From positions 124,001 to 188,000 of the forward strand of contig CAWBNG010000007.1 in the NCBI GenBank assembly GCA_963790075.1: 64,000 bases of DNA. The letters run 5' to 3'. The DNA comes from CAYOUV01 sp963790075 (GTDB taxonomy: Bacteria; Chloroflexota; Anaerolineae; Anaerolineales; Villigracilaceae). Under the pieces are notes generated by a model that was not told the DNA's origin, did no database searches, and saw nothing but the letters and a program-made list of their open reading frames with translations. Of this stretch, positions 16,875-25,648 are shown one piece after another. The position numbers and the translations under genes were made by a program. How positions within the stretch are numbered: the first letter of the stretch is position 1; each line of letters opens with the position of its first letter.

Positions 16875-17954
16875 ATGACCAATTCCGAACAACTCCAGGC
16901 CCGCCAGGCCATCCAGAATGCACGTGAAGCCCTGCGCAGCGGCGACCGCAGGACCGCTCGCCGCTGGGCAGAATTAGCCGCGTCTCTGGCACCTAACACG
17001 GAGGAGCCCTGGTTGGTCTTGGCGGCAGTTGCCAGTCCGCGTGCCAGCCTCGGTTATCTTGAACGGGCGCTGACCATCAATCCGAACAGTAAACGCGCGC
17101 GCGAAGGTATGCGCTGGGCGCAGACACGGGTGCAGGCCGACAGTGGGGCAACCGAACCTGCCAAAGCTGTGAAGCGGTCCAAAAAGCCAATTAAGAGCGC
17201 TCCCAAGAAAACGCCCAAAAAACGTCGCTCATTCCTGCCCTATCTCCTGATCATCATCCTGGCCTGCCTGGTGGGATTGGTGACTTTCTCAATCAGTACC
17301 ACCCCGGCGCTGGCCTTCATCCGCAGCAGCGTCAGCCCGGCGACCCAGCTGCCGCAACAATCCTGGTCCGAGGCGGATATCGCCAAGCCGACCTATACAC
17401 CGACTCCGACGGATACACCGACCTCCACACCTACATTTACCCCGACACCCACCCCGACCTTCACGCCCAGCCCGACGCTGACCTTCACGCCGACCTTTAC
17501 GCCGGTGCCGACCGAAACCCTCTGGCCGACAGATACACCGGAAGCCTACAATCAACCATCCAACCATCCAACACCTGCGGTTCCAAATAATGTGGGCGGC
17601 GGCCAGCACTGGATTGACGTCGACCTGACCAATCAGCGTGTCTATGCTTACGAAGGCAACACGATCGTCAATTCGTTCATCGTTTCGACTGGCACGTGGC
17701 TGACCCCCACCGTCACCGGCCAGTATCATATCTACATAAAATTGCGCTACACCGACATGTCCGGACCGGGTTACTACCTGCCAAACGTGCCGTACACCAT
17801 GTACTTCTACAAAGGCTATGCCCTGCATGGCACTTACTGGCATTCCAATTTTGGCACACCCATGAGCCACGGCTGTGTCAACTTATCGATCCCGGACTCT
17901 GCTTGGTTGTATAATTTCGCATCGGTAGGAACATTGGTCAACGTCCATTATTAG
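16875..17954 (+). CDS. L,D-transpeptidase with TPR-like domain, membrane anchor and Thr/Pro linker
   Basis: 359 residues, a paralogue of the preceding gene: the first 85 residues are nearly the same (QARQAIQNAREALRSGDRR). A lysine-rich stretch, a membrane helix (about 115-137) and a long TPTFTPTPTP linker (about 170-215) follow. It lacks LysM. The YkuD domain ends with HGTYWHSNFGTPMSHGCVNLS, the full His-x(n)-SHGCxN active site. Orientation is cytoplasmic TPR and external catalytic domain. The duplicated N-terminus suggests tandem duplication followed by LysM loss or gain. Confidence 0.9.
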   Translation: MTNSEQLQARQAIQNAREALRSGDRRTARRWAELAASLAPNTEEPWLVLAAVASPRASLGYLERALTINPNSKRAREGMRWAQTRVQADSGATEPAKAVKRSKKPIKSAPKKTPKKRRSFLPYLLIIILACLVGLVTFSISTTPALAFIRSSVSPATQLPQQSWSEADIAKPTYTPTPTDTPTSTPTFTPTPTPTFTPSPTLTFTPTFTPVPTETLWPTDTPEAYNQPSNHPTPAVPNNVGGGQHWIDVDLTNQRVYAYEGNTIVNSFIVSTGTWLTPTVTGQYHIYIKLRYTDMSGPGYYLPNVPYTMYFYKGYALHGTYWHSNFGTPMSHGCVNLSIPDSAWLYNFASVGTLVNVHY

Positions 17955-17960
17955 CAAGTC

Positions 17961-19001
17961 ATGTCCCCTTCAAAGCGTGCCATCACGCGGAGAGATTTTC
18001 TCAAGCTAGTCGGCGCCAGCTCACTCGGTCTGCTCGCAGGGAATTTTCCACCCAAATCCCAATCGGCAGACCTGGTTCTGGTGCAACAAGGGCGGGTCGC
18101 ATCCCCGTCCATTTCCATTTACGATAGTCCTTCCCTAAAGGGCAAACTGGTCAAGGTTTACTGGCGCGACCTGGTGCTGCCCATCACCAATATTGCCATC
18201 AGCGACGACGCCGAGGCGTACAATCGGGTCTGGTATCAGATCGGGGACACAGGCTATGCTTATTCGGGCGATATCCAGCCCGTGCAGACGGTCCTGAACC
18301 ATCCGGTTTTCCAAATCCCGCGCACCGGGACGCTGGCCGAAGTCACGGTTCCCTTTACCGATTCCCGCGAAGAACCGCAGGAAAATTCCAAGCTGGCTTA
18401 TCGCCTGTATTACGAGACCACCCACTGGGTCATGGGTGTCACCCCCGATTTGGATGAACACAAGACCTGGTACCGCCTGTACGACGACCGCTTCAAACAG
18501 GTTTATTACGCCCGGGCCAATCACTTGCGGATCATTCCGCAGGCCGAACTGGCTCCCATTTCCCCGGATGTGCCGCGCCTCCTGAAAAAGATCGAGGTTC
18601 GCCTCATCCAGCAATTACTGGTGGCTTACGAGTACAGCCGACCGGTTTTTGCCACGCGTATTGCCAGCGGCGCGCGCATGCGCAGCGGCACCTACACCAC
18701 GCCCCAGGGCACATTCATGACCAGCTACAAACGTCACAGCCGCCACATGGCAGCCGGCGACATCGCCTCCAACGGCTATGACCTGCCCGGCGTCCCCTGG
18801 GTCATGTACATCACCAAAAGCGGCATCTCCATCCACGGCACCTATTGGCATAACGATTTTGGCCGTCCGCGCAGCCACGGCTGCGTCAATATCTCGGTCA
18901 AAGCCGCCAAGTGGCTTTTTCGCTGGACGCAGCCCGAGGTACCGCAAACACAACCTTACGTTTACCAAGACGTTGGAACCAACGTAGAAATCATCGAATA
19001 A
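17961..19001 (+). CDS. Tat-exported L,D-transpeptidase
   Basis: 346 residues. The N-terminus has a twin-arginine motif, TRRDFLKLVG, before a hydrophobic stretch, so export in a folded state through Tat is likely. The middle (about 40-200) resembles SH3-like modules (GRVASPSISIYDSP, WYQIGDTGYAYSGDIQPV). The C-terminal YkuD domain has HGTYWHNDFGRPRSHGCVNIS with intact catalytic Cys, His and Ser. It lies six bases after the preceding transpeptidase and directly abuts the next. Confidence 0.9.
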   Translation: MSPSKRAITRRDFLKLVGASSLGLLAGNFPPKSQSADLVLVQQGRVASPSISIYDSPSLKGKLVKVYWRDLVLPITNIAISDDAEAYNRVWYQIGDTGYAYSGDIQPVQTVLNHPVFQIPRTGTLAEVTVPFTDSREEPQENSKLAYRLYYETTHWVMGVTPDLDEHKTWYRLYDDRFKQVYYARANHLRIIPQAELAPISPDVPRLLKKIEVRLIQQLLVAYEYSRPVFATRIASGARMRSGTYTTPQGTFMTSYKRHSRHMAAGDIASNGYDLPGVPWVMYITKSGISIHGTYWHNDFGRPRSHGCVNISVKAAKWLFRWTQPEVPQTQPYVYQDVGTNVEIIE

Positions 19002-20048
19002 ATGCCGGTTGTGCGCTCTCATCCCCTCTCTCGACGCAATTTCCTCAAACTCAGCGGTGCAGGTTTGTTCGGCTTTCTGCTGGCCGAGTTGGGCGTCGAT
19101 CCAGCCCTGGCACTGGATTCCACCGGCAGCAAACAAGGGCGGGTAGCCTATGCCAGCGTCACGATCAACAAAGAGCCGGCTGCACAAAGTGACAAGGTCC
19201 TCACCTATAAAAAAGATGACCTATTAAATATCACGACCGAGGTCCATGGCGAGCAGGGGAATCCATACAATGATATCTGGTACCGGATCGGCGAGCAGGG
19301 ATACGTCTATTCGGGTTGGGTGCAGCCAGTAAAAACCAGCTTCAACCAGCCAGCCAGCGGAATTCCCCACGGCGGCACATTGGCTGAGGTGACTGTCCCA
19401 TTTACAGACACTTACCGCATCAACAAGCAAGGCTTTTTCACGCGCAGCTACCGCATGTATTACCAGACCACGCATTGGGTGACCGACGTGGTCGAAGGCA
19501 GCAATCTGATCTGGTACCGCCTGTACGACGACCTGACCGGGATGTATTCCTTCGCTTTAGCCGAGCACCTGCGCCTGATCCCGCCCGAGGAGCTGACGCC
19601 GCTCTCGCCGGATCTGCCCGGAGCGGACAAATCCATCCTGGTGGATCTGGAGACCCAATCAGTGACCGCTTACGAAGGTAAGACACAGGTGCTGTTTGCA
19701 CGCGCTTCGACCGGCACACGCAACTCCCCTACCTGGAACGGGAAGTTCCACACCTTCCACAAACGCGGCAGCCGTCACATGTCCGCCGGAAGCGGGGCGG
19801 CCTGGTTCTACGACCTGCCGGGCGTGCCCTGGGTGAGTTACATCACCGACAGCGGCATCTCCTTCCACGGGACCTACTGGCACAACGATTATGGCCGGCC
19901 CCACAGTCACGGTTGCATTAACCTGCCGTCAGAAGCGGCAAAATGGATCTATCGCTGGACCATGCCAGTTGTCCCACCGGAGAGACGCTTCAAATATACG
20001 CCAGGGGAGGGTACAATGGTACAGGTCATCCACAAAACACCAGCTTAA
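19002..20048 (+). CDS. Tat-exported L,D-transpeptidase, paralogue of the preceding gene
   Basis: 348 residues. The Tat signal SRRNFLKLSGAG is followed by SH3-like modules (GRVAYASVTINKEPA, WYRIGEQGYVYSGWVQPV) and a YkuD domain with HGTYWHNDYGRPHSHGCINLP. The architecture is the same as the gene before it, so the pair arose by duplication. The ATG follows the previous stop with no gap, implying reinitiation. The two Tat enzymes and the two membrane-anchored ones give four transpeptidases in a row. Confidence 0.9.
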   Translation: MPVVRSHPLSRRNFLKLSGAGLFGFLLAELGVDPALALDSTGSKQGRVAYASVTINKEPAAQSDKVLTYKKDDLLNITTEVHGEQGNPYNDIWYRIGEQGYVYSGWVQPVKTSFNQPASGIPHGGTLAEVTVPFTDTYRINKQGFFTRSYRMYYQTTHWVTDVVEGSNLIWYRLYDDLTGMYSFALAEHLRLIPPEELTPLSPDLPGADKSILVDLETQSVTAYEGKTQVLFARASTGTRNSPTWNGKFHTFHKRGSRHMSAGSGAAWFYDLPGVPWVSYITDSGISFHGTYWHNDYGRPHSHGCINLPSEAAKWIYRWTMPVVPPERRFKYTPGEGTMVQVIHKTPA

Positions 20049-20056
20049 GGAAACGT

Positions 20057-20638
20057 ATGAATCCCGCTTTTCTATTCAATCGCTATTTACTCAAACGTCA
20101 GGTGCTGGCACTGACCGGCAAATTCCGCTGTTACAATCCCACTGGCGACCTGGTGCTCTTCAGCGAACAGAAGTTGTTCAAGCTCAAAGAGGACATCCGC
20201 GTCTTTGCGGATGAAAGCAAGACCCTGGAAGTATTGCAAATCAAGGCCCGTCAAATCATTGACTTCTCGGCCGCATATGATGTATTCGACAGCTCCCTCA
20301 GCCAGAAGGTCGGGGTGTTGCGCCGCCGCGGACTGCGCTCCATGCTGCGTGACGAATGGGAAGTGCTGGATGCCAACGACCAGCTCGTCGGCCAACTTTT
20401 CGAGGATAGCGTTGCGCAAGCCCTGTTGCGACGCCTGCTGCTGGGGATGCTTTTGCCACAGAACTACGATTTGACTCTGGGCGGAGAACGCGTTGCTGAC
20501 CTGCGCCAGCGTTTCAATCTGTTTCGATACGAACTCGATCTGGATTTCAGCATGGATGGTGCGCGACGCCTGGATCGCCGGCTGGGATTGGCTGCCGGCA
20601 TCCTGCTGGCAGCGATCGAAGGAAAGCAGGATAACTAG
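20057..20638 (+). CDS. LURP-one/tubby-C-terminal-like protein
   Basis: 193 residues. The pattern MNPAFLFNRYLLKRQVLALTGKFRCYNPTGDLVLFSEQK, then LKEDIRVFADESKT and a later DEWEVLDANDQLVGQLFEDS, fits the LURP-one-related or scramblase-like (tubby C-terminal-like) fold. In this fold a beta barrel surrounds a central hydrophobic helix; here that is residues near the C-terminus (GLAAGILLAAIEG). No catalytic activity is established for bacterial members. AAGGA precedes the ATG at 20057. It is joined to the transpeptidase operon by an eight-base gap. Confidence 0.65.
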   Translation: MNPAFLFNRYLLKRQVLALTGKFRCYNPTGDLVLFSEQKLFKLKEDIRVFADESKTLEVLQIKARQIIDFSAAYDVFDSSLSQKVGVLRRRGLRSMLRDEWEVLDANDQLVGQLFEDSVAQALLRRLLLGMLLPQNYDLTLGGERVADLRQRFNLFRYELDLDFSMDGARRLDRRLGLAAGILLAAIEGKQDN

Positions 20639-21067
20639 ATGCCACGCAGAGCTCTCTTTAGCGGACTGGTCATGGACGAATACGATCGCCCGGTTGAGAC
20701 GGCTTATGTCGGCGATGAGCCGTGTTACGTCGTCGATGATATCGGCTTTCGCCGCCACATCCCCTCCGCACAGGTTGACCGGCAGGTCCTGGAGCAGATA
20801 CGGGGCATGATCGAGGGCAGCGAGGGTTTCATCTCTGAACAGACAGCCAAGATGCTCGGCCAGGAGGATATCTTCAGCGTGGCCATGATCGAACAGCAAC
20901 TCAAGAATATCGACAAGCAGTTTGACGCCATGCTGGATACGGGCATTCCGGAAGAAGGGCGCGCCTACCTTGGCATGCTGGGCTTCAAGATCGTCATCAA
21001 TGTCCATGGTGAGGTAGTGCGCGTGGACCAACCCAGCGCCCCGCAGGACGAGGGCGGCGAGGAATAG
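20639..21067 (+). CDS. Conserved small protein of unknown function
   Basis: 142 residues, acidic, with no signal peptide or membrane helix. The N-terminus has LVMDEYDRPVETAYVGDEPCYVVDDIGFRRHIPS, a strand-rich segment. A helical middle (QVDRQVLEQIRGMIEG) and a C-terminal strand (KIVINVHGEVVRV) follow. No family is recognised. Its ATG follows the previous stop without a gap, so it is co-translated with the LURP-one-like gene and may act with it. It is the last gene before the terminator at 21084. Confidence 0.6.
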   Translation: MPRRALFSGLVMDEYDRPVETAYVGDEPCYVVDDIGFRRHIPSAQVDRQVLEQIRGMIEGSEGFISEQTAKMLGQEDIFSVAMIEQQLKNIDKQFDAMLDTGIPEEGRAYLGMLGFKIVINVHGEVVRVDQPSAPQDEGGEE

Positions 21068-21083
21068 GCTACCCTAGCGAATC

Positions 21084-21114
21084 AAGAGGACGGCCAAATG
21101 GCCGTCCTCTTTTT
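21084..21114 (+). terminator. Rho-independent terminator of the cell-wall cluster
   Basis: A 13-bp perfect stem (21084-21096 with 21099-21111) is followed by a T-run. It may also serve the convergent ClC gene. Confidence 0.88.
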
Positions 21115-21146
21115 ATGATTAAATCCGGCTGATTTCCTGACCTGTT

Positions 21147-23168
21147 TTAAGATTTGCTCACTTCGTCCTCACGGCTGACCAGGTCCTTGATGTGCGCCTC
21201 GTCCTCCTCTTTGGCAACGATGGCAATCTGGTCACCGGCTGCCAGACGCGTCTTGCCATGCGGAATGGTCACCCGCCGCCCACGGCGGACACTGGCTACC
21301 AGGCTGCCCTCCGGCAATCCGACCTCCGATACCAGCTTGCCGTCCAGGTGACTGCCAGCTTCGACCGTGATCTCAAATACAGCTACGCCCGAAACAGTGC
21401 CCAGCTGCACCTGCGTTATTTTGTGCCTGACCTCGGTGCGCCGCGCCAGAGCCAGGTCATAAGCCCGTACCAGGTCCACGCGGCTCAACCAGCCAAGCAG
21501 CTTGCGCGGGTTGACCGGGTCCACTACCGGCAGGCGCCCAATATCGTAGCGCCCCATCAGGCGCAGTGCCTGCTGGATGGTGTAATCCGGGTGGACCACG
21601 ACCAGTTTCTTGGAACAGAATTGGCCAGCCGGCAATTGCAGGTTCTCAGGATTTTGCTCTATGGCGCGTTCGATATCCGCCATCGTAATCATGCCGCATA
21701 GTTCGCCCTTCCCGTTCAGCACAGGCAGACCGTGCACATGTTCCCTCGTAAACAGGGAGGAGACTTCGTGCAGGGGAGTCTGTATAGCAATTATGTCCGG
21801 GGCGGGTTTCATCACCTCGGCCACTTTCAAGGTCTCCAGGACATCTACGTCCTTGCCGCGCTGCAAACGAATGCCCTTACGCAGCAGGCTGACTTCGTAA
21901 ACTGACGCGGGTTGCAGCGCCTCTGAAATGAAGATGCTGACCGCCACGGCGAACATCAGCGGCAAGACGATGTGAAAGTCGTCGGTCATTTCGAATAGCA
22001 GCATAATCGCCGTCACCGGCGCGTGTACAGCCCCGGCCAGCACCGCCGCCATCCCGACCAGTGCAAAAGCGGAGGGGGCAATGTCCAACGACGGGAACAT
22101 GCTCTTCATCAGAACGCCGTATGCCCCACCAAGCGCCGCACCGAGGAACAGGGATGGTGCAAACAAACCACCCATGAAGCCTGAGCCCAGGTTGATGGAG
22201 GTGGCCACAATCTTCAAGGCCAGCAAAGCCACCAGCAGCCACAGGATCAGACTCTGGCCGGACAGGATTTTCCCGACCGCAGCATACCCGTCACCAAAGA
22301 TCTGCGGAAAATACAAGCCGATTACGCCGACGATCGCACCGGTGATGACCGGTCGCACCCATTTGGGCAGTGGGCTGTGCTGGAACCAGTCTTGCGCCAG
22401 GTAGATGGCGCGGATGTAAACCACCGAGACGATGGCCGCCACCAGGCCGAGTCCCAGATACAACGGTAGTTCCCACGCGCTGCCGAGCGAATAAGAGGGC
22501 ACCGGGAAGGCCGGGTTCTGGCCAACGACCGCCCGCGTGACCACTGCCGAGAGCACCGAGCCGAATACGATCCAGCCAAAGGCGGCCGAGGTCAACTCAC
22601 CCAGAACGATCTCGATCGCGAAGAACACACCTGCGATCGGCGCATTGAAAGCCGCCGCAATCCCTGCGGCAGCGCCCATGGCGACCATTATGCGCGTCCG
22701 CTCGCCGGAAATTTGCAATTTTTGCCCCACCAGCGATCCCAGATTGGCGCCAATTTGCACGCTCGGATCTTCAGGACCGACCGAAGCGCCTGCGCCCAAC
22801 GAAATGATCGAGGTCAGAATTTTTAGTGGTGCACGCCAGTAGCGCAGCCTGCCCCCGGCCAGCGCTACGGCTTCCATGATGCCGGACACACCGTGATGTC
22901 GTTCCCTGGCGATCAGGAACTGGTGCAGCAATCCCACGACCAGACCACCAATCACCGGGATCAAAACGATCGTCCACGCTCCCCACTGGCCCAGCCAGCC
23001 TCCCAGGTCGGTAAACATGACTCCACCAAGCCAATGGTAAGCAAATTTAAAAAACATTACACCCGCCCCACTACCCAGGCCGATAATTAAAACTGCTATC
23101 ACATCCACAATCCGGTCGTTGGGGAAGGGCAAGCGGTCGATTAATGATATGTGTTTATAGTCCTGCAT
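21147..23168 (-). CDS. ClC chloride channel/antiporter with CBS pair and TrkA-C domain
   Basis: 673 residues. The membrane domain (about 15-425) has GAGASVGPEDPSVQIGA near residue 125; this is the ClC filter segment with the gating glutamate kept, but GPEDP where GPEGP is usual. GSGFMGGLFAPSLFLGA is the second filter motif. Two CBS domains follow (about 445-575: VMKPAPDIIAI, GLPVLNGKGELCGMITM, IGRLPVVDP). A C-terminal TrkA-C-like domain (about 590-665) follows. CBS and TrkA-C usually bind nucleotides and regulate the pore. AAGGA precedes the ATG. It is monocistronic. Confidence 0.92.
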   Translation of the reverse strand: MQDYKHISLIDRLPFPNDRIVDVIAVLIIGLGSGAGVMFFKFAYHWLGGVMFTDLGGWLGQWGAWTIVLIPVIGGLVVGLLHQFLIARERHHGVSGIMEAVALAGGRLRYWRAPLKILTSIISLGAGASVGPEDPSVQIGANLGSLVGQKLQISGERTRIMVAMGAAAGIAAAFNAPIAGVFFAIEIVLGELTSAAFGWIVFGSVLSAVVTRAVVGQNPAFPVPSYSLGSAWELPLYLGLGLVAAIVSVVYIRAIYLAQDWFQHSPLPKWVRPVITGAIVGVIGLYFPQIFGDGYAAVGKILSGQSLILWLLVALLALKIVATSINLGSGFMGGLFAPSLFLGAALGGAYGVLMKSMFPSLDIAPSAFALVGMAAVLAGAVHAPVTAIMLLFEMTDDFHIVLPLMFAVAVSIFISEALQPASVYEVSLLRKGIRLQRGKDVDVLETLKVAEVMKPAPDIIAIQTPLHEVSSLFTREHVHGLPVLNGKGELCGMITMADIERAIEQNPENLQLPAGQFCSKKLVVVHPDYTIQQALRLMGRYDIGRLPVVDPVNPRKLLGWLSRVDLVRAYDLALARRTEVRHKITQVQLGTVSGVAVFEITVEAGSHLDGKLVSEVGLPEGSLVASVRRGRRVTIPHGKTRLAAGDQIAIVAKEEDEAHIKDLVSREDEVSKS

Positions 23169-23292
23169 CGCATTCCTTGGAATAATGAAATTTTAACCGT
23201 CTAATTCTACCCCGTTCTTGGGCTGCTTAAGCTAATGATTTATTTTAATATTTGGTTCAGTTTGAAAGAGTCACCGGTTTTCCAGCATTATA

Positions 23293-23964
23293 ATGGTAGT
23301 GAAAATGAGCGCAAAGCAAGAACTTCTACTCAGCGTCAACGTGGTCATCTTCAGCCTGCAGGAAGACGCACTGCAGGTCCTGTTGACTCCCTGCCGAGAG
23401 ACAGGCTTCTCCGCTTGCTGGCAACTACCGGGACTCCCGGTTGAAGAGCGCGAATCACTGGAGCAGGCTGCCATGCGCGCCCTGTCGGACCTGGTCGACC
23501 ATCACGAGGTCTACCTGGAGCAGCTCTACACGTATGGCGAGCCGCAGCGCATCCCGGACTGCAGGCTGGTCAGCGTGGTCTACTTTGCCCTGGTTCCGGC
23601 CCACGCCCGTTACCCATCCTCCGGGGCTGAACGCTGGTTCCCGCTCGACGAAATGCCGGCCCCCGCCCATGACCACGGCGAGATCCTGACCTACGCTCTG
23701 CGGCGCCTGCGCTACAAGCTGGAGTACAGCGCCGTCGGCTTTCAACTGCTGCCTGACGAGTTCACCCTGAGCGAACTGCAGCACACTTACGAGATCATCC
23801 TGGGGGAAAAACTCGACAAACGTAACTTTCGCCGCCGCATCCTGCAGGCGGACATCATCGAAGAGACGCCTCACCTGCGGACCGGAGAGGGCCGCCCGGC
23901 ACGCCTGTACCGTTACCGCCCGGATGCCGTGGCCGAAGTCAAGGCCCGCCGGCTTTTCCCATAG
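23293..23964 (+). CDS. NrtR-like regulator: degenerate Nudix domain fused to winged helix
   Basis: 223 residues. A Nudix fold (about 10-140) has LLSVNVVIFSLQEDALQVLLTPC and WQLPGLPVEERESLEQAAMRAL, but the catalytic REXXEE of the Nudix box is absent. The C-terminal 80 residues (FTLSELQHTYEIILGEKLDKRNFRRRIL, then GRPARLYRY) are the winged-helix part found in NrtR. Known NrtR proteins repress NAD-related or sugar genes and sense ADP-ribose. A TATAAT box overlaps the first ATG, so translation may really start at ATG 23305. The MFS gene downstream is a possible target. Confidence 0.82.
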   Translation: MVVKMSAKQELLLSVNVVIFSLQEDALQVLLTPCRETGFSACWQLPGLPVEERESLEQAAMRALSDLVDHHEVYLEQLYTYGEPQRIPDCRLVSVVYFALVPAHARYPSSGAERWFPLDEMPAPAHDHGEILTYALRRLRYKLEYSAVGFQLLPDEFTLSELQHTYEIILGEKLDKRNFRRRILQADIIEETPHLRTGEGRPARLYRYRPDAVAEVKARRLFP

Positions 23965-24047
23965 CATAAATCCTCGAGGCTGATTCAAGTGCGGAGGGTG
24001 TAAAATCACCCTCGCGCGTTTTACGTATTTCATTTATTGGAGGACTC

Positions 24048-25253
24048 ATGGAAAACAAAACCAGCCGGCGCCGCCTGCCCCTCAACGTCTGGGTCCTGAC
24101 CGCCACTTCCTTCCTGACCGACATCTCATCCGAGATGATCATCAACCTGATCCCGCTCTTCCTGGCCAACGTGCTGGGCGTGCGCACGGCGGTGATCGGA
24201 CTGATCGACGGGATCGCCGAGACCACCGCCAGCCTGATGAAGGTCTACTCCGGGGCGCTCTCAGACAGGCTGGGGGAACGCAAATGGCTGACCGTGCTCG
24301 GCTACGGCCTCTCGACCCTGGCCAAACCCTTCCTGTATTTTGCAAACACTTGGGGCTGGGTGCTGGGCGTGCGCTTCACCGACCGCCTGGGCAAGGGCAT
24401 CCGCACCGCTCCGCGCGACGCGCTGGTGGCCGACAGCATCGACGAAAAACAGCGCGGGCTGGCTTTCGGCCTGCACCGCGCGGGAGACACGGCCGGGGCC
24501 TTTGTCGGGATCGCCGTCGCCGCTGCCATCGTCTGGGCCACCCAGGCGCAGGCGCTCGACTTGAGCCGCAGGACCTTCCAGATCGCCGTGCTGGCCAGCA
24601 TCATTCCGGCCGTCCTGGCTGTGCTGGTACTGGCGCTGGGCGCGCGTGAAGTCAAGGGAGACAAAAAGACGGATGCGCCTGTCCTCAGCCTGAAGACCAT
24701 GGACGGGCGTTTCAAAGCCTTCCTGCTGGTCGTGGTGCTGTTCACACTCGGCAACTCGTCGGACGCCTTCATCATCCTGCTCGGCCAGAACCGCGGACTG
24801 AACGTGCTGCACGTGCTGCTAATGTTGATGACCTTCAACCTGATCTATGCCCTGCTCTCCGGGCCGCTCGGATCGCTCTCGGACCGCATCGGCCGGCGCC
24901 GCCTGATCCTGGGCGGCTGGCTGGCCTACGGATTGGTCTACCTGGGCTTCGGGCTGTCGACCAGCGGCTGGCAGGTCTGGGCCCTGTTCGGCCTGTATGG
25001 GATCTACTACGCCGCCACCGAGGGGGTTGCCAAGGCCCTGGTCGCCGATCTGGTGGCAGTCGAGCAGCGCGGCACAGCCTACGGCCTGTACAACGCTTCG
25101 GTCGGCCTGACCGCCCTCCCAGCCTCGCTGATCGCCGGCCTGCTGTGGCAGGGACTGGGCAGTTGGAGCGGCTTCGGCCCCTCGGCCCCCTTCTACTTCG
25201 GCGCCAGCCTGGCGCTGCTGTCCGGGGTGCTCTTCTGGCGGCTGGTGCGCTGA
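24048..25253 (+). CDS. MFS transporter
   Basis: 401 residues with about 12 membrane helices. SGALSDRLGERKWLTVLGYGLS is the MFS loop 2-3 signature. GIRTAPRDALVADS and GLAFGLHRAGDTAGAFVG, then SGPLGSLSDRIGRRRLI, place it in the MFS group often annotated as tetracycline-resistance-like or phosphate/multidrug MFS. The substrate cannot be inferred. GGAGG lies seven bases before the ATG. It is 83 bases downstream of the NrtR-like gene on the same strand and may be co-regulated with it. Confidence 0.87.
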   Translation: MENKTSRRRLPLNVWVLTATSFLTDISSEMIINLIPLFLANVLGVRTAVIGLIDGIAETTASLMKVYSGALSDRLGERKWLTVLGYGLSTLAKPFLYFANTWGWVLGVRFTDRLGKGIRTAPRDALVADSIDEKQRGLAFGLHRAGDTAGAFVGIAVAAAIVWATQAQALDLSRRTFQIAVLASIIPAVLAVLVLALGAREVKGDKKTDAPVLSLKTMDGRFKAFLLVVVLFTLGNSSDAFIILLGQNRGLNVLHVLLMLMTFNLIYALLSGPLGSLSDRIGRRRLILGGWLAYGLVYLGFGLSTSGWQVWALFGLYGIYYAATEGVAKALVADLVAVEQRGTAYGLYNASVGLTALPASLIAGLLWQGLGSWSGFGPSAPFYFGASLALLSGVLFWRLVR

Positions 25254-25284
25254 TTTTGGATCTCAATTTCCAAGCTTAAATAAG

Positions 25285-25315
25285 ATCACCTGGCTCCCAT
25301 CAGCCAGGTGATTTT
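25285..25315 (+). terminator. Terminator after the MFS gene
   Basis: ATCACCTGGCT at 25285-25295 pairs with 25302-25312 around a six-base loop, followed by TTTT. Confidence 0.85.
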
Positions 25316-25333
25316 CCATCTATCACAGACTCT

Positions 25334-25642
25334 TCAACAAGACTCGCCACGCCCGTTCACGTAGCAGGCGTCACCCTGGTAGGTGTTCCAGTCGTGCACG
25401 AAGCCCGCCAGTTCATCCAGATAGGCGTGCAAGTCGGCCTCGCCGCCCACCAGGCGCCCCCCGTCGCGCAGCAGCGGCAGGGGTTGGTCCAGGCCCAAGT
25501 CATGGCGAGCGGCCTGCGGCGAGGTCAGGATGCGCTGGTAGCCGACCACCAGCTCATGTAATTCCGCCTCGACCCAATCCGCCCGCGGGCTGTCGGCTTC
25601 ACGGATGATTTCGATCATAGCGATTGGACGGAACCGGCCCAT
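25334..25642 (-). CDS. Small protein, possible thioredoxin-like fold
   Basis: 102 residues. IEIIREADSPRADWVEAELHELVVGYQRI, LPLLRDGGRLVGGEADLHAYLDEL and a C-terminal DACYVNGRGESC suggest a beta-alpha-beta layout like a glutaredoxin or GST N-terminal domain. The CxxC motif is missing, so activity cannot be claimed. AAGGA just before the ATG at 25642 supports that start; ATG 25618 is an alternative. It lies six bases after the CPBP protease gene in the same operon. Confidence 0.55.
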   Translation of the reverse strand: MGRFRPIAMIEIIREADSPRADWVEAELHELVVGYQRILTSPQAARHDLGLDQPLPLLRDGGRLVGGEADLHAYLDELAGFVHDWNTYQGDACYVNGRGESC

Positions 25643-25648
25643 CAATCC

